Below, piece after piece: positions 6,418-13,528 of a DNA stretch of 31,857 bases. Position 1 is the stretch's first letter, and every line of letters begins with the position of its first letter. Where the stretch lies: NCBI GenBank assembly GCA_018673255.1, contig JABHDC010000223.1, forward strand, positions 1-31,857, given 5' to 3'. Below the pieces are notes generated by a model, which saw only the letters and a program-made list of their open reading frames with translations, had not been told where the DNA came from and searched no databases. This DNA comes from Gemmatimonadota bacterium (GTDB taxonomy: Bacteria > Latescibacterota > UBA2968 > UBA8231). A program made the position numbers and the translations under genes.

Positions 6418-8646
6418 ATGACCCATCGACGCACCGCACCGAAAGCGCGAGGGCGCACCGTCATCTTGAGCGGTCTGTTGATCGCACTGTTCTCAATCAC
6501 CACCCAGGCCCACGCACGATGCGGCGTGACGCTCGTCGGGTATGACGGAAGCGCCAGGTCAGAGCTCAATTTCCTGGCCTATGGCTATCCAAACGGGTTT
6601 GCGCACACATTCAAGAGCGGTAACGTCAACTTCCAGCAGAGGTTCGAGAACCTGCAGAACCTCGCTGAGGGCGACATATCTGCTATCGGGTTATCCTTCG
6701 ACCTGCTGCTGGCCGCGAGCCCCTATGGCAGCCTTGCCTCGTGGGGGGCCAAACACGGGCTTAAGGCAATCCTGGATGAGGCCGGTGTGGGCTATGAGCA
6801 CTTCGATTACACAGACCCTCAGAAGATCTACGACCTGATTGCCGGCGGCTCAGGCGTGACGTGGGACCAGGTCGGCTGGAACGACAAACTGGAGGAGATC
6901 CACTTCGCAAGCCTTGAGGACGGAGGATGCGAAGGTGCTCAAGTCTCGGTGTGGCGGGACACGGACTTCAGGGGCGACGTGGAAGTGGTCAGTTACCCGG
7001 GTCAGGACGGCATGGTCCATATATCCAGCCTGGCGATGGGGAAGGAGGCGTCGAGCTACTTCGTGTCGTTCAACGCCCTGCAGGTGACAGGCCAGTGGGT
7101 TATGCCCCACGAAGACGTGGCGGCGACGCCGGACGCCTTTATCGCTGTGAGTGGCGGTAACCTCTACAGCACCGGCACCAACAGCCAGATGGGAGAGGTA
7201 ACTGCAAAGCGGGTGGCCGGATCCCCGGATGGCAGCGTCTACTTCGTAGGAATGAACAACAAATTGTACAAGTACGGCAGCGGCCTGCTTCAGAACGCGC
7301 CGAATGCGACGGCCAGGGACATCGAAATCGGCCTGGACGGCGCAGTCTATTTCATCGGCCTTCAGCACGGCTACCGCCACAAGGCGGGGCGGGGCATGAT
7401 AGGCAATGAGAACCTCCAGGCGATGGCAATTGATACCTTTCCCGGTGGCGCCATGGCCCAGGTGAACGCCGGCAGCAACGACCTGTACTACTACGACGAG
7501 AACGGTCGGTCTCTTGTTTATGGTGGGGCGCGCAGCGAGGGCACAGCACTGGACGCGGACATGCGGGAAGACGGAGCCGTCTTCTTCGTTGGCGAGGACC
7601 ATCGCGTCTACAGGTTCACTCGGGCATCGGGGACCCGGCTTGTATGGTCTGCCCCTGTCGCGAGTCGCATTGCTGTAACAGGTGAGAGGATCGCCGTCGG
7701 CTCGAGGGACCAGCAGACGGTCTTCTTCCTCACAGACCCGGATTATCCCACCCCACGACCTGTCCCCCCGAGGCCAGAGCCGCGGGTTCTCCCGCCGTCG
7801 ACCTTCGAAACACTCGGACAGTCTACGCTGCCGACAGACTTCGCGATCGAAGCCGATGTTACCATCAATTGGTCGGAATCCTACAACAACATTGTCACCA
7901 TCGGGGGTCCCGAGTATGGCAACCAGGCGGCGCTCCGACTGCAGGCCGGCGAACAAGGGCAGTGGTATGTCGCTGTCGGAGATGGTGCGGCCTTCAATGA
8001 TCAATACTTCGAAGGCCACTGGAGATTCGGTACCCCCTTTAGATTGCGGGTCACCTACGATCACCAGAGCACCCACACCAGCGTCTACGAAAATGGTGTG
8101 CGCGTGTTGACGTATTCTCCCGTGCCGGTGCCCTCGGATATGACAGGCACGGTGGTACTGGGTACCGATGGAGCGGGGTCCAGTTTCAACGCGCAGGTGA
8201 GCGACTTCCAGATGATACCAGCATCGACCTTCGAAACACTCGGGCCGTCTGCGTTGCCGACAGACTTCGCGATCGAAGCCGATGTTACCATCAATTGGTC
8301 GGAATCCTGGAACAATATCATCACCATCGGGAGTCCCGAGTACGGCAACCAGGCGGCGCTCCGACTGCAGGCCGGCGAAGAAGGGAAGTGGTATATCGCT
8401 GTCGGAGATGGTGCGGCCTTCAATGATCAATACTTCGAAGGCCACTGGGAATTTGGCACACCCTTCAGACTGCGGGTCACGTACGATCACCAGAGCACCC
8501 ACACCAGCGTCTACGAAAATGGTGAGCGCGTGTTGACGTATTCTCCCGTGCCGGTACCCTCGGGTATGACAGGCACGGTCGTACTGGGCGCCAATGGAGC
8601 GGGCCCCAGTTTCAACGCGCAGGTGAGCGACTTCCAGATCGACTGA
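6418..8646 (+). CDS. Exported crystallin-like/propeller protein 4 with duplicated C-terminal domain
   Basis: The 742-residue product starts at ATG 6418 behind GGAAAG. Residues 1-33 are a signal peptide (VILSGLLIALFSITTQAHA). Cys35 and Cys171 flank an N-terminal domain similar in layout to gene 3, followed by a crystallin-like segment (VSVWRDTDFRGD...KEASSYFVSF). Residues about 225-440 carry degenerate propeller repeats (DGSVYFVG, DGAVYFIG, DGAVFFVG), more diverged than in the other genes. A Pro-rich linker (about 443-460) leads to two near-identical 142- and 140-residue domains (461-602, 603-742) with TFETLG, AIEADVTINWSES and FRLRVTYDHQSTHTSVYENG. These look like concanavalin-like jelly rolls (DG/ENG-type hairpin) and probably bind carbohydrate. 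The gene is monocistronic. The ligand and cell location after export are unknown; no anchor is visible. Confidence 0.83.
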   Translation: MTHRRTAPKARGRTVILSGLLIALFSITTQAHARCGVTLVGYDGSARSELNFLAYGYPNGFAHTFKSGNVNFQQRFENLQNLAEGDISAIGLSFDLLLAASPYGSLASWGAKHGLKAILDEAGVGYEHFDYTDPQKIYDLIAGGSGVTWDQVGWNDKLEEIHFASLEDGGCEGAQVSVWRDTDFRGDVEVVSYPGQDGMVHISSLAMGKEASSYFVSFNALQVTGQWVMPHEDVAATPDAFIAVSGGNLYSTGTNSQMGEVTAKRVAGSPDGSVYFVGMNNKLYKYGSGLLQNAPNATARDIEIGLDGAVYFIGLQHGYRHKAGRGMIGNENLQAMAIDTFPGGAMAQVNAGSNDLYYYDENGRSLVYGGARSEGTALDADMREDGAVFFVGEDHRVYRFTRASGTRLVWSAPVASRIAVTGERIAVGSRDQQTVFFLTDPDYPTPRPVPPRPEPRVLPPSTFETLGQSTLPTDFAIEADVTINWSESYNNIVTIGGPEYGNQAALRLQAGEQGQWYVAVGDGAAFNDQYFEGHWRFGTPFRLRVTYDHQSTHTSVYENGVRVLTYSPVPVPSDMTGTVVLGTDGAGSSFNAQVSDFQMIPASTFETLGPSALPTDFAIEADVTINWSESWNNIITIGSPEYGNQAALRLQAGEEGKWYIAVGDGAAFNDQYFEGHWEFGTPFRLRVTYDHQSTHTSVYENGERVLTYSPVPVPSGMTGTVVLGANGAGPSFNAQVSDFQID
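7798..8643 (+). repeat. Tandem 426-bp intragenic duplication
   Basis: The unit at 7798-8223 is repeated at 8224-8643 with few base differences, in frame, encoding the two C-terminal domains of gene 4. Both copies begin TCGACCTTCGAAACACTCGG. The low divergence between copies points to a recent duplication or ongoing gene conversion. Confidence 0.92.
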
Positions 8647-8679
8647 ATAGAAACACCGAAGCCGCAACCGGTAACAGAA

Positions 8680-8714
8680 ACGCCCGGTCTCCTTCGCGGA
8701 GGCCGGGTGTTTTC
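8680..8714 (+). terminator. Intrinsic terminator of gene 4, cassette 5
   Basis: The hairpin ACGCCCGGTCTCC...GGAGGCCGGGTGT (8680-8710) has one extra G-U pair near its base and is followed by T-rich sequence. Confidence 0.88.
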
Positions 8715-8722
8715 TGTGCTCA

Positions 8723-8781
8723 GTGCTCGCATGCGCCCACCTGCGCTCATGCGCCCGCTAAACCTGGGCGCATGCGACCAC
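8723..8781 (+). promoter_or_regulatory. Inverted repeat, candidate upstream activator site, cassette 5
   Basis: The left arm GTGCTCGCATGCGCCCA (8723-8739) pairs with TGGGCGCATGCGACCAC (8765-8781) at 16 of 17 positions, spacer 25 bases. The next 50 bases to the -24 element have diverged from the other cassettes, yet the distance is kept. Confidence 0.62.
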
Positions 8782-8831
8782 TTTCGGCGACCTGCCCTCC
8801 TGCGGAGCCCAATCCTCTCTCTGCCATCAGT

Positions 8832-8847
8832 TGGCACGAAGGTTGCA
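8832..8847 (+). promoter_or_regulatory. Sigma-54 promoter of LamG-tectonin gene 5
   Basis: TGGCACG-AAGG-TTGCA is a perfect match to the sigma-54 consensus. The predicted start near 8858 gives a leader of about 55 bases to GTG 8913. Confidence 0.85.
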
Positions 8848-8912
8848 AAAGAGCACGCAGATCATCACCACCAAACGCTGCAACCCACACTGCTCATTCG
8901 CAGGAGCCCATC

Positions 8913-10460
8913 GTGAAAAGTTCGTCTGGTACCTTCATCCGTCAGGCCCTGCTACTCGTCGCTGCTCTGCTGGGCGTGGCGACCTCTGCCTTCAGCGCTC
9001 CAGAGAGTGGCCTGCGCTTCAACGGCACCGACAACTATGTGGAGATGCCCAGTTTCATTCCCCAATTCCTGGATGGAACCATCGAGGCCTGGATTCGTGT
9101 CGATGCAGACGGTTTGGATAGTCGTCGGCGCCTGTTCGGGACGGGCCCATCGGGTCGGTTCTTCCATCTTGCAGTCTCGACAGATGGTAGACTGGAGCTG
9201 GTGGAGGAGGTCCCTATCTGGTCCCATAATACTCCAGGCTATCCTATGATACTGAATCTCAGCAGCCCCCCAGGGGTGATCACTTCTGGACAGTGGCACC
9301 ACGTGGCGCTCACCCAACGAGTGGATTCTGATGTGTTCGAACATGTCCCTGATCAGACCACCGTCTGGTTCAATCGGACACTGTACGTCGATGGACAGAA
9401 GGTGGGCGTGGCCAGGATCGGAAGGGCGGCTAGCACCTCGTGGCATATCCTTCCCGGCGACTCGCCTCTCAACGTCGGTGGATCATTTGATTTTCAAGGT
9501 GCGGGCACGGCGGGCCCGGGCCCGTGGTACTCCTTCCAGCCCTTCAAAGGCGAAATAGCCCAACTGCGCTATTGGCAGGTCGAGAGGACCCAGGCAGAGA
9601 TCGCTTCCAATATGGATCAGTCACTGCCTGTCGATGACGGTAACGGAAGCCTGGTGGCCGTATGGCCGATGGATGACCCGGGGAGCTTGCCCCACATCGC
9701 CGATATCCATACGCCAACCCCGAACCTGAATTTTCCCGGAACGTACCATGGCCCCATCGGCAACCTCGCAACCGAGTGGGCGGATGGCGAGGCTACGGCT
9801 ATCGACATCGGTGTGGGGAACGACGGCACGAGGTGGATCGTTGACGGAGAGCACAATGTGCACCGCAACATTGGCGGGGGTTGGGAGAACATGGGATTGG
9901 GCGGCGCCTCACGCCTTGACGTCGACCCGCAGGGCAATGCCTGGGTGGTGATGCAGGACAACTCCATCAAAGCCTGGCACCCCGGCGGCTGGTATGATAT
10001 CCCCGGCGCTGCCCTCGACATCGGCGTAGGAGCCGACGGCAGCGGTAGCGTCTGGGTCATTGGCGCCAACCCGATAGCCAAGGTCTGGCTCTACAATCCC
10101 AGCGTCGAAGGCAAGTGGATCGACATGTTACAGGACGGCAAGCGCTTGGGCGTCGCCAGCAACGGCCAGGCCTACGTCGTGAGGGAGGATGGCACGATCT
10201 GGCACTATATCGGCGCACGGGATGGAAGCAATATTGAATGGGTCGAGGTGGATCGCAGTCTTCGCGCCAGGGACATCGGCCTGGGCGGCCCCTCTATCTG
10301 GGCGGTCGCACAGGACGGCAGCGTGCATCGATGGAGCGACGCAGTCAACGACTGGCAGCAGACGAGCGGCCAGGCCTACGAGATCTCCGTTGACCAGAAC
10401 GGCTACGCGTGGGCGATCGAGGCCGGCACCCGCAGAGTCTTGCGCGGCATCGGGCAGTAA
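8913..10460 (+). CDS. Exported LamG-tectonin propeller protein 5
   Basis: The 515-residue product has the same plan as protein 1. GTG 8913 is chosen because AGGAG (8902-8906) lies 6 bases upstream and a signal peptide follows directly (ALLLVAALLGVATSAFSA, cleavage before PES). Residues about 29-265 are a LamG-like sandwich (DGTIEAWIRVDA, WHHVALTQR, LYVDGQKV, FKGEIAQLRYW, WPMDDPG). Residues about 286-515 form six tectonin repeats; the last ends in RVLRGIGQ rather than the IWSGTPQ shared by genes 1 and 3. Similarity to gene 1 is strongest in the signal peptide and LamG domain and weaker in the propeller. It closes the array: after its terminator there is no further inverted repeat or sigma-54 site. 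Confidence 0.84.
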   Translation: MKSSSGTFIRQALLLVAALLGVATSAFSAPESGLRFNGTDNYVEMPSFIPQFLDGTIEAWIRVDADGLDSRRRLFGTGPSGRFFHLAVSTDGRLELVEEVPIWSHNTPGYPMILNLSSPPGVITSGQWHHVALTQRVDSDVFEHVPDQTTVWFNRTLYVDGQKVGVARIGRAASTSWHILPGDSPLNVGGSFDFQGAGTAGPGPWYSFQPFKGEIAQLRYWQVERTQAEIASNMDQSLPVDDGNGSLVAVWPMDDPGSLPHIADIHTPTPNLNFPGTYHGPIGNLATEWADGEATAIDIGVGNDGTRWIVDGEHNVHRNIGGGWENMGLGGASRLDVDPQGNAWVVMQDNSIKAWHPGGWYDIPGAALDIGVGADGSGSVWVIGANPIAKVWLYNPSVEGKWIDMLQDGKRLGVASNGQAYVVREDGTIWHYIGARDGSNIEWVEVDRSLRARDIGLGGPSIWAVAQDGSVHRWSDAVNDWQQTSGQAYEISVDQNGYAWAIEAGTRRVLRGIGQ

Positions 10461-10503
10461 GGACCAGCAGTTCGATGCGCTGGCCCACAGCCGGCAACAG
10501 AAA

Positions 10504-10538
10504 CGCCCGGTCTCCCTCGTGGAGGCCGGGCGCTTTTC
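10504..10538 (+). terminator. Intrinsic terminator of gene 5
   Basis: The hairpin CGCCCGGTCTCC...GGAGGCCGGGCG (10504-10532) is followed by CTTTTC. It is the last copy of the array terminator. Confidence 0.88.
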
Positions 10539-10588
10539 TTCCTGGCAAAGAGCACCTGCGGACCGAAACGGCTACCGGAGGACGTGAA

Positions 10589-10672
10589 ATGCCTGACATT
10601 GTGCGTCACCAGGGGAACAAGCCTTCGCTGGAATGTAGCAGACTTACCCGTGGTGCCCCATTCATGGGGTAG
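10589..10672 (+). CDS. Possible micro-ORF of 27 residues
   Basis: An ATG at 10589 lies 7 bases after a strong GGAGG and opens a 27-codon frame ending at TAG 10670-10672. The end overlaps a small CCCCAT/ATGGGG hairpin (10656-10669). The peptide is not recognised and has no membrane segment. It could be a leader peptide or the remnant of a broken gene; chance is also possible. Confidence 0.25.
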   Translation: MPDIVRHQGNKPSLECSRLTRGAPFMG

Positions 10673-10674
10673 GC

Positions 10675-10700
10675 GAAAAGTCTACACGTGTAGACTTTTC
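10675..10700. promoter_or_regulatory. Perfect 26-bp palindrome, possible hicAB operator
   Basis: The half-site GAAAAGTCTACAC is followed immediately by its exact reverse complement, centred on CACGTG. It lies about 75 bases upstream of the GTG of the hicA remnant. HicB-type antitoxins repress their own operons through palindromes of this kind, so an operator is the preferred reading. As RNA it would form a hairpin ending in CTTTTC, so a bidirectional terminator is the alternative. Confidence 0.5.
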
Positions 10701-10724
10701 AATCTCACAAGGGGAGGTCGATCG

Positions 10725-10745
10725 ATGGTAAGGTGTCTTAAGTAA
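10725..10745 (+). CDS. Six-codon micro-ORF behind a strong ribosome binding site
   Basis: GGGGAGG (10711-10717) lies 7 bases before ATG 10725, but the frame stops after MVRCLK. Such a strong site before so short a frame suggests a leader peptide or the start of a gene whose remainder was lost. Confidence 0.2.
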   Translation: MVRCLK

Positions 10746-10773
10746 CGTATAAACAGTATATTAGAAGGAATTC

Positions 10774-10995
10774 GTGACAGCCAGAAAACCCGGAGCAGAT
10801 TGCCCGCCAGGATCAGGCCGCCTGAGCAGCGACGGTCTTGCAGGGGTGGCGGATGGCACTTCGCCGTTTGGTCACCGCAACTTCGTACATGCTCAGGTCG
10901 TCCGGCCAGTTACCTTGTCGGGCAAGACGGGCGACGATGCAAAGCCATACCAGGAGCGAGCCGTCAGGCTCGCGATCAGAGAGGCGCGCGGATGA
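10774..10995 (+). pseudogene. hicA: hicA toxin remnant fused to duplicated flavoprotein-gene tail
   Basis: The open frame has GTG 10774 with AGAAGG 5 bases upstream and encodes 73 residues. Residues from about 33 (GHRNFVHAQ...VTLSGKTGDDAKPYQERAVRLAIREA) match the C-terminal half of HicA, a double-stranded-RNA-binding-fold mRNA interferase, including the catalytic His region. The normal HicA N-terminus is absent: bases 10789-10839 are instead a copy, in antisense, of the 3' end of the flavoprotein gene at 13531. Between 10840 and 10870 another frame encodes GGGWHFAV, which fits the HicA strand before GSHRNF, so a frameshift has also occurred. The last bases overlap the hicB start as ATGA. The toxin is very probably inactive. 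Confidence 0.6.
10811..10839. repeat. 29-bp identical copy of flavoprotein-gene 3' end (left copy)
   Basis: These 29 bases are identical to 13529-13557, which contain the last codons (KTVAAQAA-stop, minus strand) of the flavoprotein gene. A further shared 12-mer CCCGGAGCAGAT lies just to the left of both copies (10789-10800 and 13506-13517). Confidence 0.9.
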
Positions 10996-11231
10996 AGGAC
11001 AGTTATCGATACGCCAAGGTCGTCGAATGGTCCGATGAAGATCAGTGTTTCGTGGGTACCTGCCCCGGCCTTCTGCATGGTGGCTGTCACGGATCGGACG
11101 AGCGCGAGGTCTTCGCCGAGCTGTGCGTGATCGCGGAGGAGACGCTCGCCCTCTACCGCAGCGAAGGCCGACCCCTCCCACCACCGACGGCGGGGCGTGA
11201 TCTGGAATCACGGCGCGTCGGCGCTACCTGA
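10992..11231 (+). CDS. hicB: HicB-type antitoxin
   Basis: The 79-residue product matches the partial RNase H fold of HicB antitoxins. It has an N-terminal strand pair (RYAKVVEWSDEDQCFVGTCP), the Gly turn (LHGGCHGSDERE), a helix (VFAELCVIAEETLALYRSEG) and the typical proline end (RPLPPP). HicB neutralises HicA and usually represses the operon; no separate DNA-binding domain is visible in this short form. The ATG overlaps the stop of the hicA remnant by four bases (ATGA), so it is translationally coupled. Because the hicA partner is truncated, this antitoxin is probably an orphan. A second, decayed copy lies at 13379-13490. Confidence 0.75.
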   Translation: MKDSYRYAKVVEWSDEDQCFVGTCPGLLHGGCHGSDEREVFAELCVIAEETLALYRSEGRPLPPPTAGRDLESRRVGAT

Positions 11232-11294
11232 GGCTGATGCCGGTCCTGATCGCGGGCGACCGGATTCACCCGGCACCGATCGAATGCGACGAGA

Positions 11295-13226
11295 CTACAC
11301 GTCGCCTTGTGCCAATGACAACGCCCGGTGCACCTCATGGCGCAACTGATCCGGCTTGAATGGCTTGGCGAGATACAGCTCCCTGGTCGCATCCAGCTCC
11401 GGCAGTTCCAGTTGATCGAACAGGTGTCCTGAGATGTAAAGCACGCGGGCCTCGGGGAGAATCTCCCGCACTCGCCTGGCAAGCTCGGCGCCACCCATTA
11501 CCGGCATCATGACATCGGCGATGAGCAGGTCTACGACAAGACCTTTCTCGCAGAGAGACCAGGCCTCAGCACCGTTCCGCGCGGGGGTAACAACGAAACC
11601 TTCGCGTGTGAGGATGTCCGTTACGAGGTGTCGTATGGCATCGTTGTCTTCGGCGATCAGTACTGAGCCCGCCGTAGCCAGATTGGTTTCCTCGGCGGGT
11701 TTCGTTTTCGCTTTGCCACTCGGAAAGAAGAGCTTGAACTTCGTTCCTTCTCCGACCCCGCTCTCGACTGCCAAGTATCCGCCGTTCTGGCGTGTCAGTC
11801 CGTAGGCGCTCGCGAGCCCCAGACCGGTGCCATGGAGCCCTTCCTTGGTCGTGAAGAAGGGTTCGAAAATCTGAGACTTGGTTTCCGTGTCCATCCCGCT
11901 TCCCGAATCAACGACCGTGATGCCGACGTAGGACCCCTTCGGGCACTCAGCGTCGATGACCATGACCTCCTGACGTTCAGCGTGGCGCGTCTCGATGCTG
12001 AGTCGACCGCCGTGGGGCATCGCATCCCTTGCATTCAACACGAGGTTGAGCATGATCTGACGCAGTTGTGTCGCGTCGATCGAAATAGACCCAAGGGAGG
12101 GGTCTGAGCTGACGGATACGGAGATGTCGTCGCCGATGAGCGGATCAAGCACCTGCATTACGTCCAGCATGAGCGCAGCCAGGTCGACTCGTTCCGGACG
12201 CCAGGGTTGCTTGCGTCCAAATGCCAGGAGTTGTGAGGTAATCTCGGACGCGTCTTGCACCGCGTGGAGAATCGCATCCAGCGTCTGTTCTTCGGGAGCC
12301 TGGTCTGGTTGCTCTCGCATCGACTCAACGTGCCCCAGGATCACGGTCAGAAGGTTATTGAAGTCATGTGCGACACCTCCCGCAAGACGGCCGATCGCCT
12401 CGATCTTGGCCGCTTCGCGCAGCCTGTCCTCGAGGCGGTCCCGTTCGATCGCAAGACCCGCCATCCGAGCGGCTGCCTGGAGACCGTCCATCTGACTCTG
12501 TGTGGGAGCGAGAGGTTCATCGGCGTAGAGAGCCATCGCCCCCAGCACCCCACCGTCTGTGGCGGTGACTGGCATGGACCAACACGCACGCACTCCCGCA
12601 ATCGCCGCCGCCCCGCGCAGATTCTTCCAGAGTGGATCCGTCTCGATGTCCTCGACGATCACGGGCAGATTCCAGTAGGAAGCGGTGCCGCACGATCCGA
12701 CGGCAGGACCGATATGCAGACCTTCAACTGCTTCGTTGTATGCAGCAGGAAGACTGGGACCCGCCCCGACAGTCACTTGCGTACCGCTGCTGTCGACGAG
12801 CAGAATGGAACACCGCAGTCCCGGATTCTGAGCTTCGGTGATGCGGGCCATGGCCTGCAATGTCTGGTTGATCGGTGCCACGGGGGGCGTCGTGTTGGCC
12901 TCTTCCACGTGGGCAGGGGCCTTGGGCGTTCCAGGTTGCCGTCCGAGAGCCACGGGGCCAGTCTCACTGGTCTGCACACGCCACTCGAAAGGAATCCAGC
13001 CACTTTCCGTCGAGCGATGCCGAGCCTCAACACGACCCGATCCTGTCTTCAGGACTTCCTCCAGCCCCGGCCAATCGTCTGGATGGATCCAGTTGATCAG
13101 AGGATCAAGTGCGAGATCCTTGGTAGTGAAGCCGACCAGTTCGGAGAATGTTCGATTGACTCGCAAGATCTCGCTCGACAACACCGACCGTATAATCATT
13201 GCGGGGTCGAGGATAGGTTTCATCAT
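11295..13226 (-). CDS. PAS-GAF hybrid sensor histidine kinase with receiver domain
   Basis: The 643-residue soluble kinase has no membrane segment. Order: PAS-like domain (about 10-85, FSELVGFTTKDL, NWIHPDDW), GAF domain (about 115-255, including VGSCGTASYWNLPVIVEDIETDPLW), HisKA with H287 in LAGGVAHDFNNLLTVI, HATPase with N394/N398, D440 (VVDSGSGMD) and HGTGLGLAS, and a C-terminal REC domain with D527, phospho-acceptor D571 (LLIADVMMP), S599 and K621. Sequence logic suggests autophosphorylation at H287 and transfer to D571, then onward through an unseen phosphotransfer protein. Two ATG codons lie in tandem at 13226. No response regulator or sigma-54 activator is adjacent. The gene is flanked by two hicB copies, as if it had been inserted or duplicated with them. 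Confidence 0.92.
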   Translation of the reverse strand: MMKPILDPAMIIRSVLSSEILRVNRTFSELVGFTTKDLALDPLINWIHPDDWPGLEEVLKTGSGRVEARHRSTESGWIPFEWRVQTSETGPVALGRQPGTPKAPAHVEEANTTPPVAPINQTLQAMARITEAQNPGLRCSILLVDSSGTQVTVGAGPSLPAAYNEAVEGLHIGPAVGSCGTASYWNLPVIVEDIETDPLWKNLRGAAAIAGVRACWSMPVTATDGGVLGAMALYADEPLAPTQSQMDGLQAAARMAGLAIERDRLEDRLREAAKIEAIGRLAGGVAHDFNNLLTVILGHVESMREQPDQAPEEQTLDAILHAVQDASEITSQLLAFGRKQPWRPERVDLAALMLDVMQVLDPLIGDDISVSVSSDPSLGSISIDATQLRQIMLNLVLNARDAMPHGGRLSIETRHAERQEVMVIDAECPKGSYVGITVVDSGSGMDTETKSQIFEPFFTTKEGLHGTGLGLASAYGLTRQNGGYLAVESGVGEGTKFKLFFPSGKAKTKPAEETNLATAGSVLIAEDNDAIRHLVTDILTREGFVVTPARNGAEAWSLCEKGLVVDLLIADVMMPVMGGAELARRVREILPEARVLYISGHLFDQLELPELDATRELYLAKPFKPDQLRHEVHRALSLAQGDV

Positions 13227-13378
13227 CAGTGGGCTTCTTGGGAAGGCCGAGCTTCAGCGCGTGACAACTCACACGCACACACTCAGACCACATCGACTGG
13301 TTAGGATTGCCGAGATTGTACGAAATTGGTTGTCTTTTCGCTGAACCGATGGAGAGCGTTCCTCAACCGTGCGGCAAG

Positions 13379-13490
13379 GGCGGTCACCGCAACGAGCGCG
13401 AGGTCTTCGCCGAGTTGTGCGTGATCTGGAACCACGGCGAGTCGGCGCCACCTGAGGTTGGCGCCGGCCTGATCGCAGGCGACCAGATTC
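13379..13490 (+). pseudogene. Decayed second hicB copy with 70-bp deletion
   Basis: Bases 13394-13426 match hicB from GAGCGCGAGGTCTTCGCCGA to GTGATC, then the match jumps to 11203 and continues to about 11268. The missing 70 bases lie exactly between two GTGATC hexamers in the intact gene (11127 and 11197), a signature of deletion between short direct repeats. The match also covers the hicB downstream region, so an entire block was duplicated. The remainder of 13227-13378 holds nothing I can identify. Confidence 0.75.
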
Positions 13491-13528
13491 CCCCAAAGCA
13501 GATCACCCGGAGCAGATCTCGCGCCCGA

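Noticed and set aside
523..8781. CRISPR array, suggested by regularly recurring repeats
   Set aside because: The repeats are 1.6-2.5 kb apart with genes between them. There are no short direct repeats with uniform spacers and no cas genes.
563..8781. REP elements or miniature transposons as explanation of the inverted repeats
   Set aside because: All copies in the window sit at the same place in the cassette with fixed distance to a sigma-54 site. No target-site duplications or scattered copies are visible. A genome-wide search could reopen this.
11228..11294. Terminator between hicB and the kinase gene
   Set aside because: A weak CCGGTC/GACCGG pairing exists, but there is no T run on either strand.
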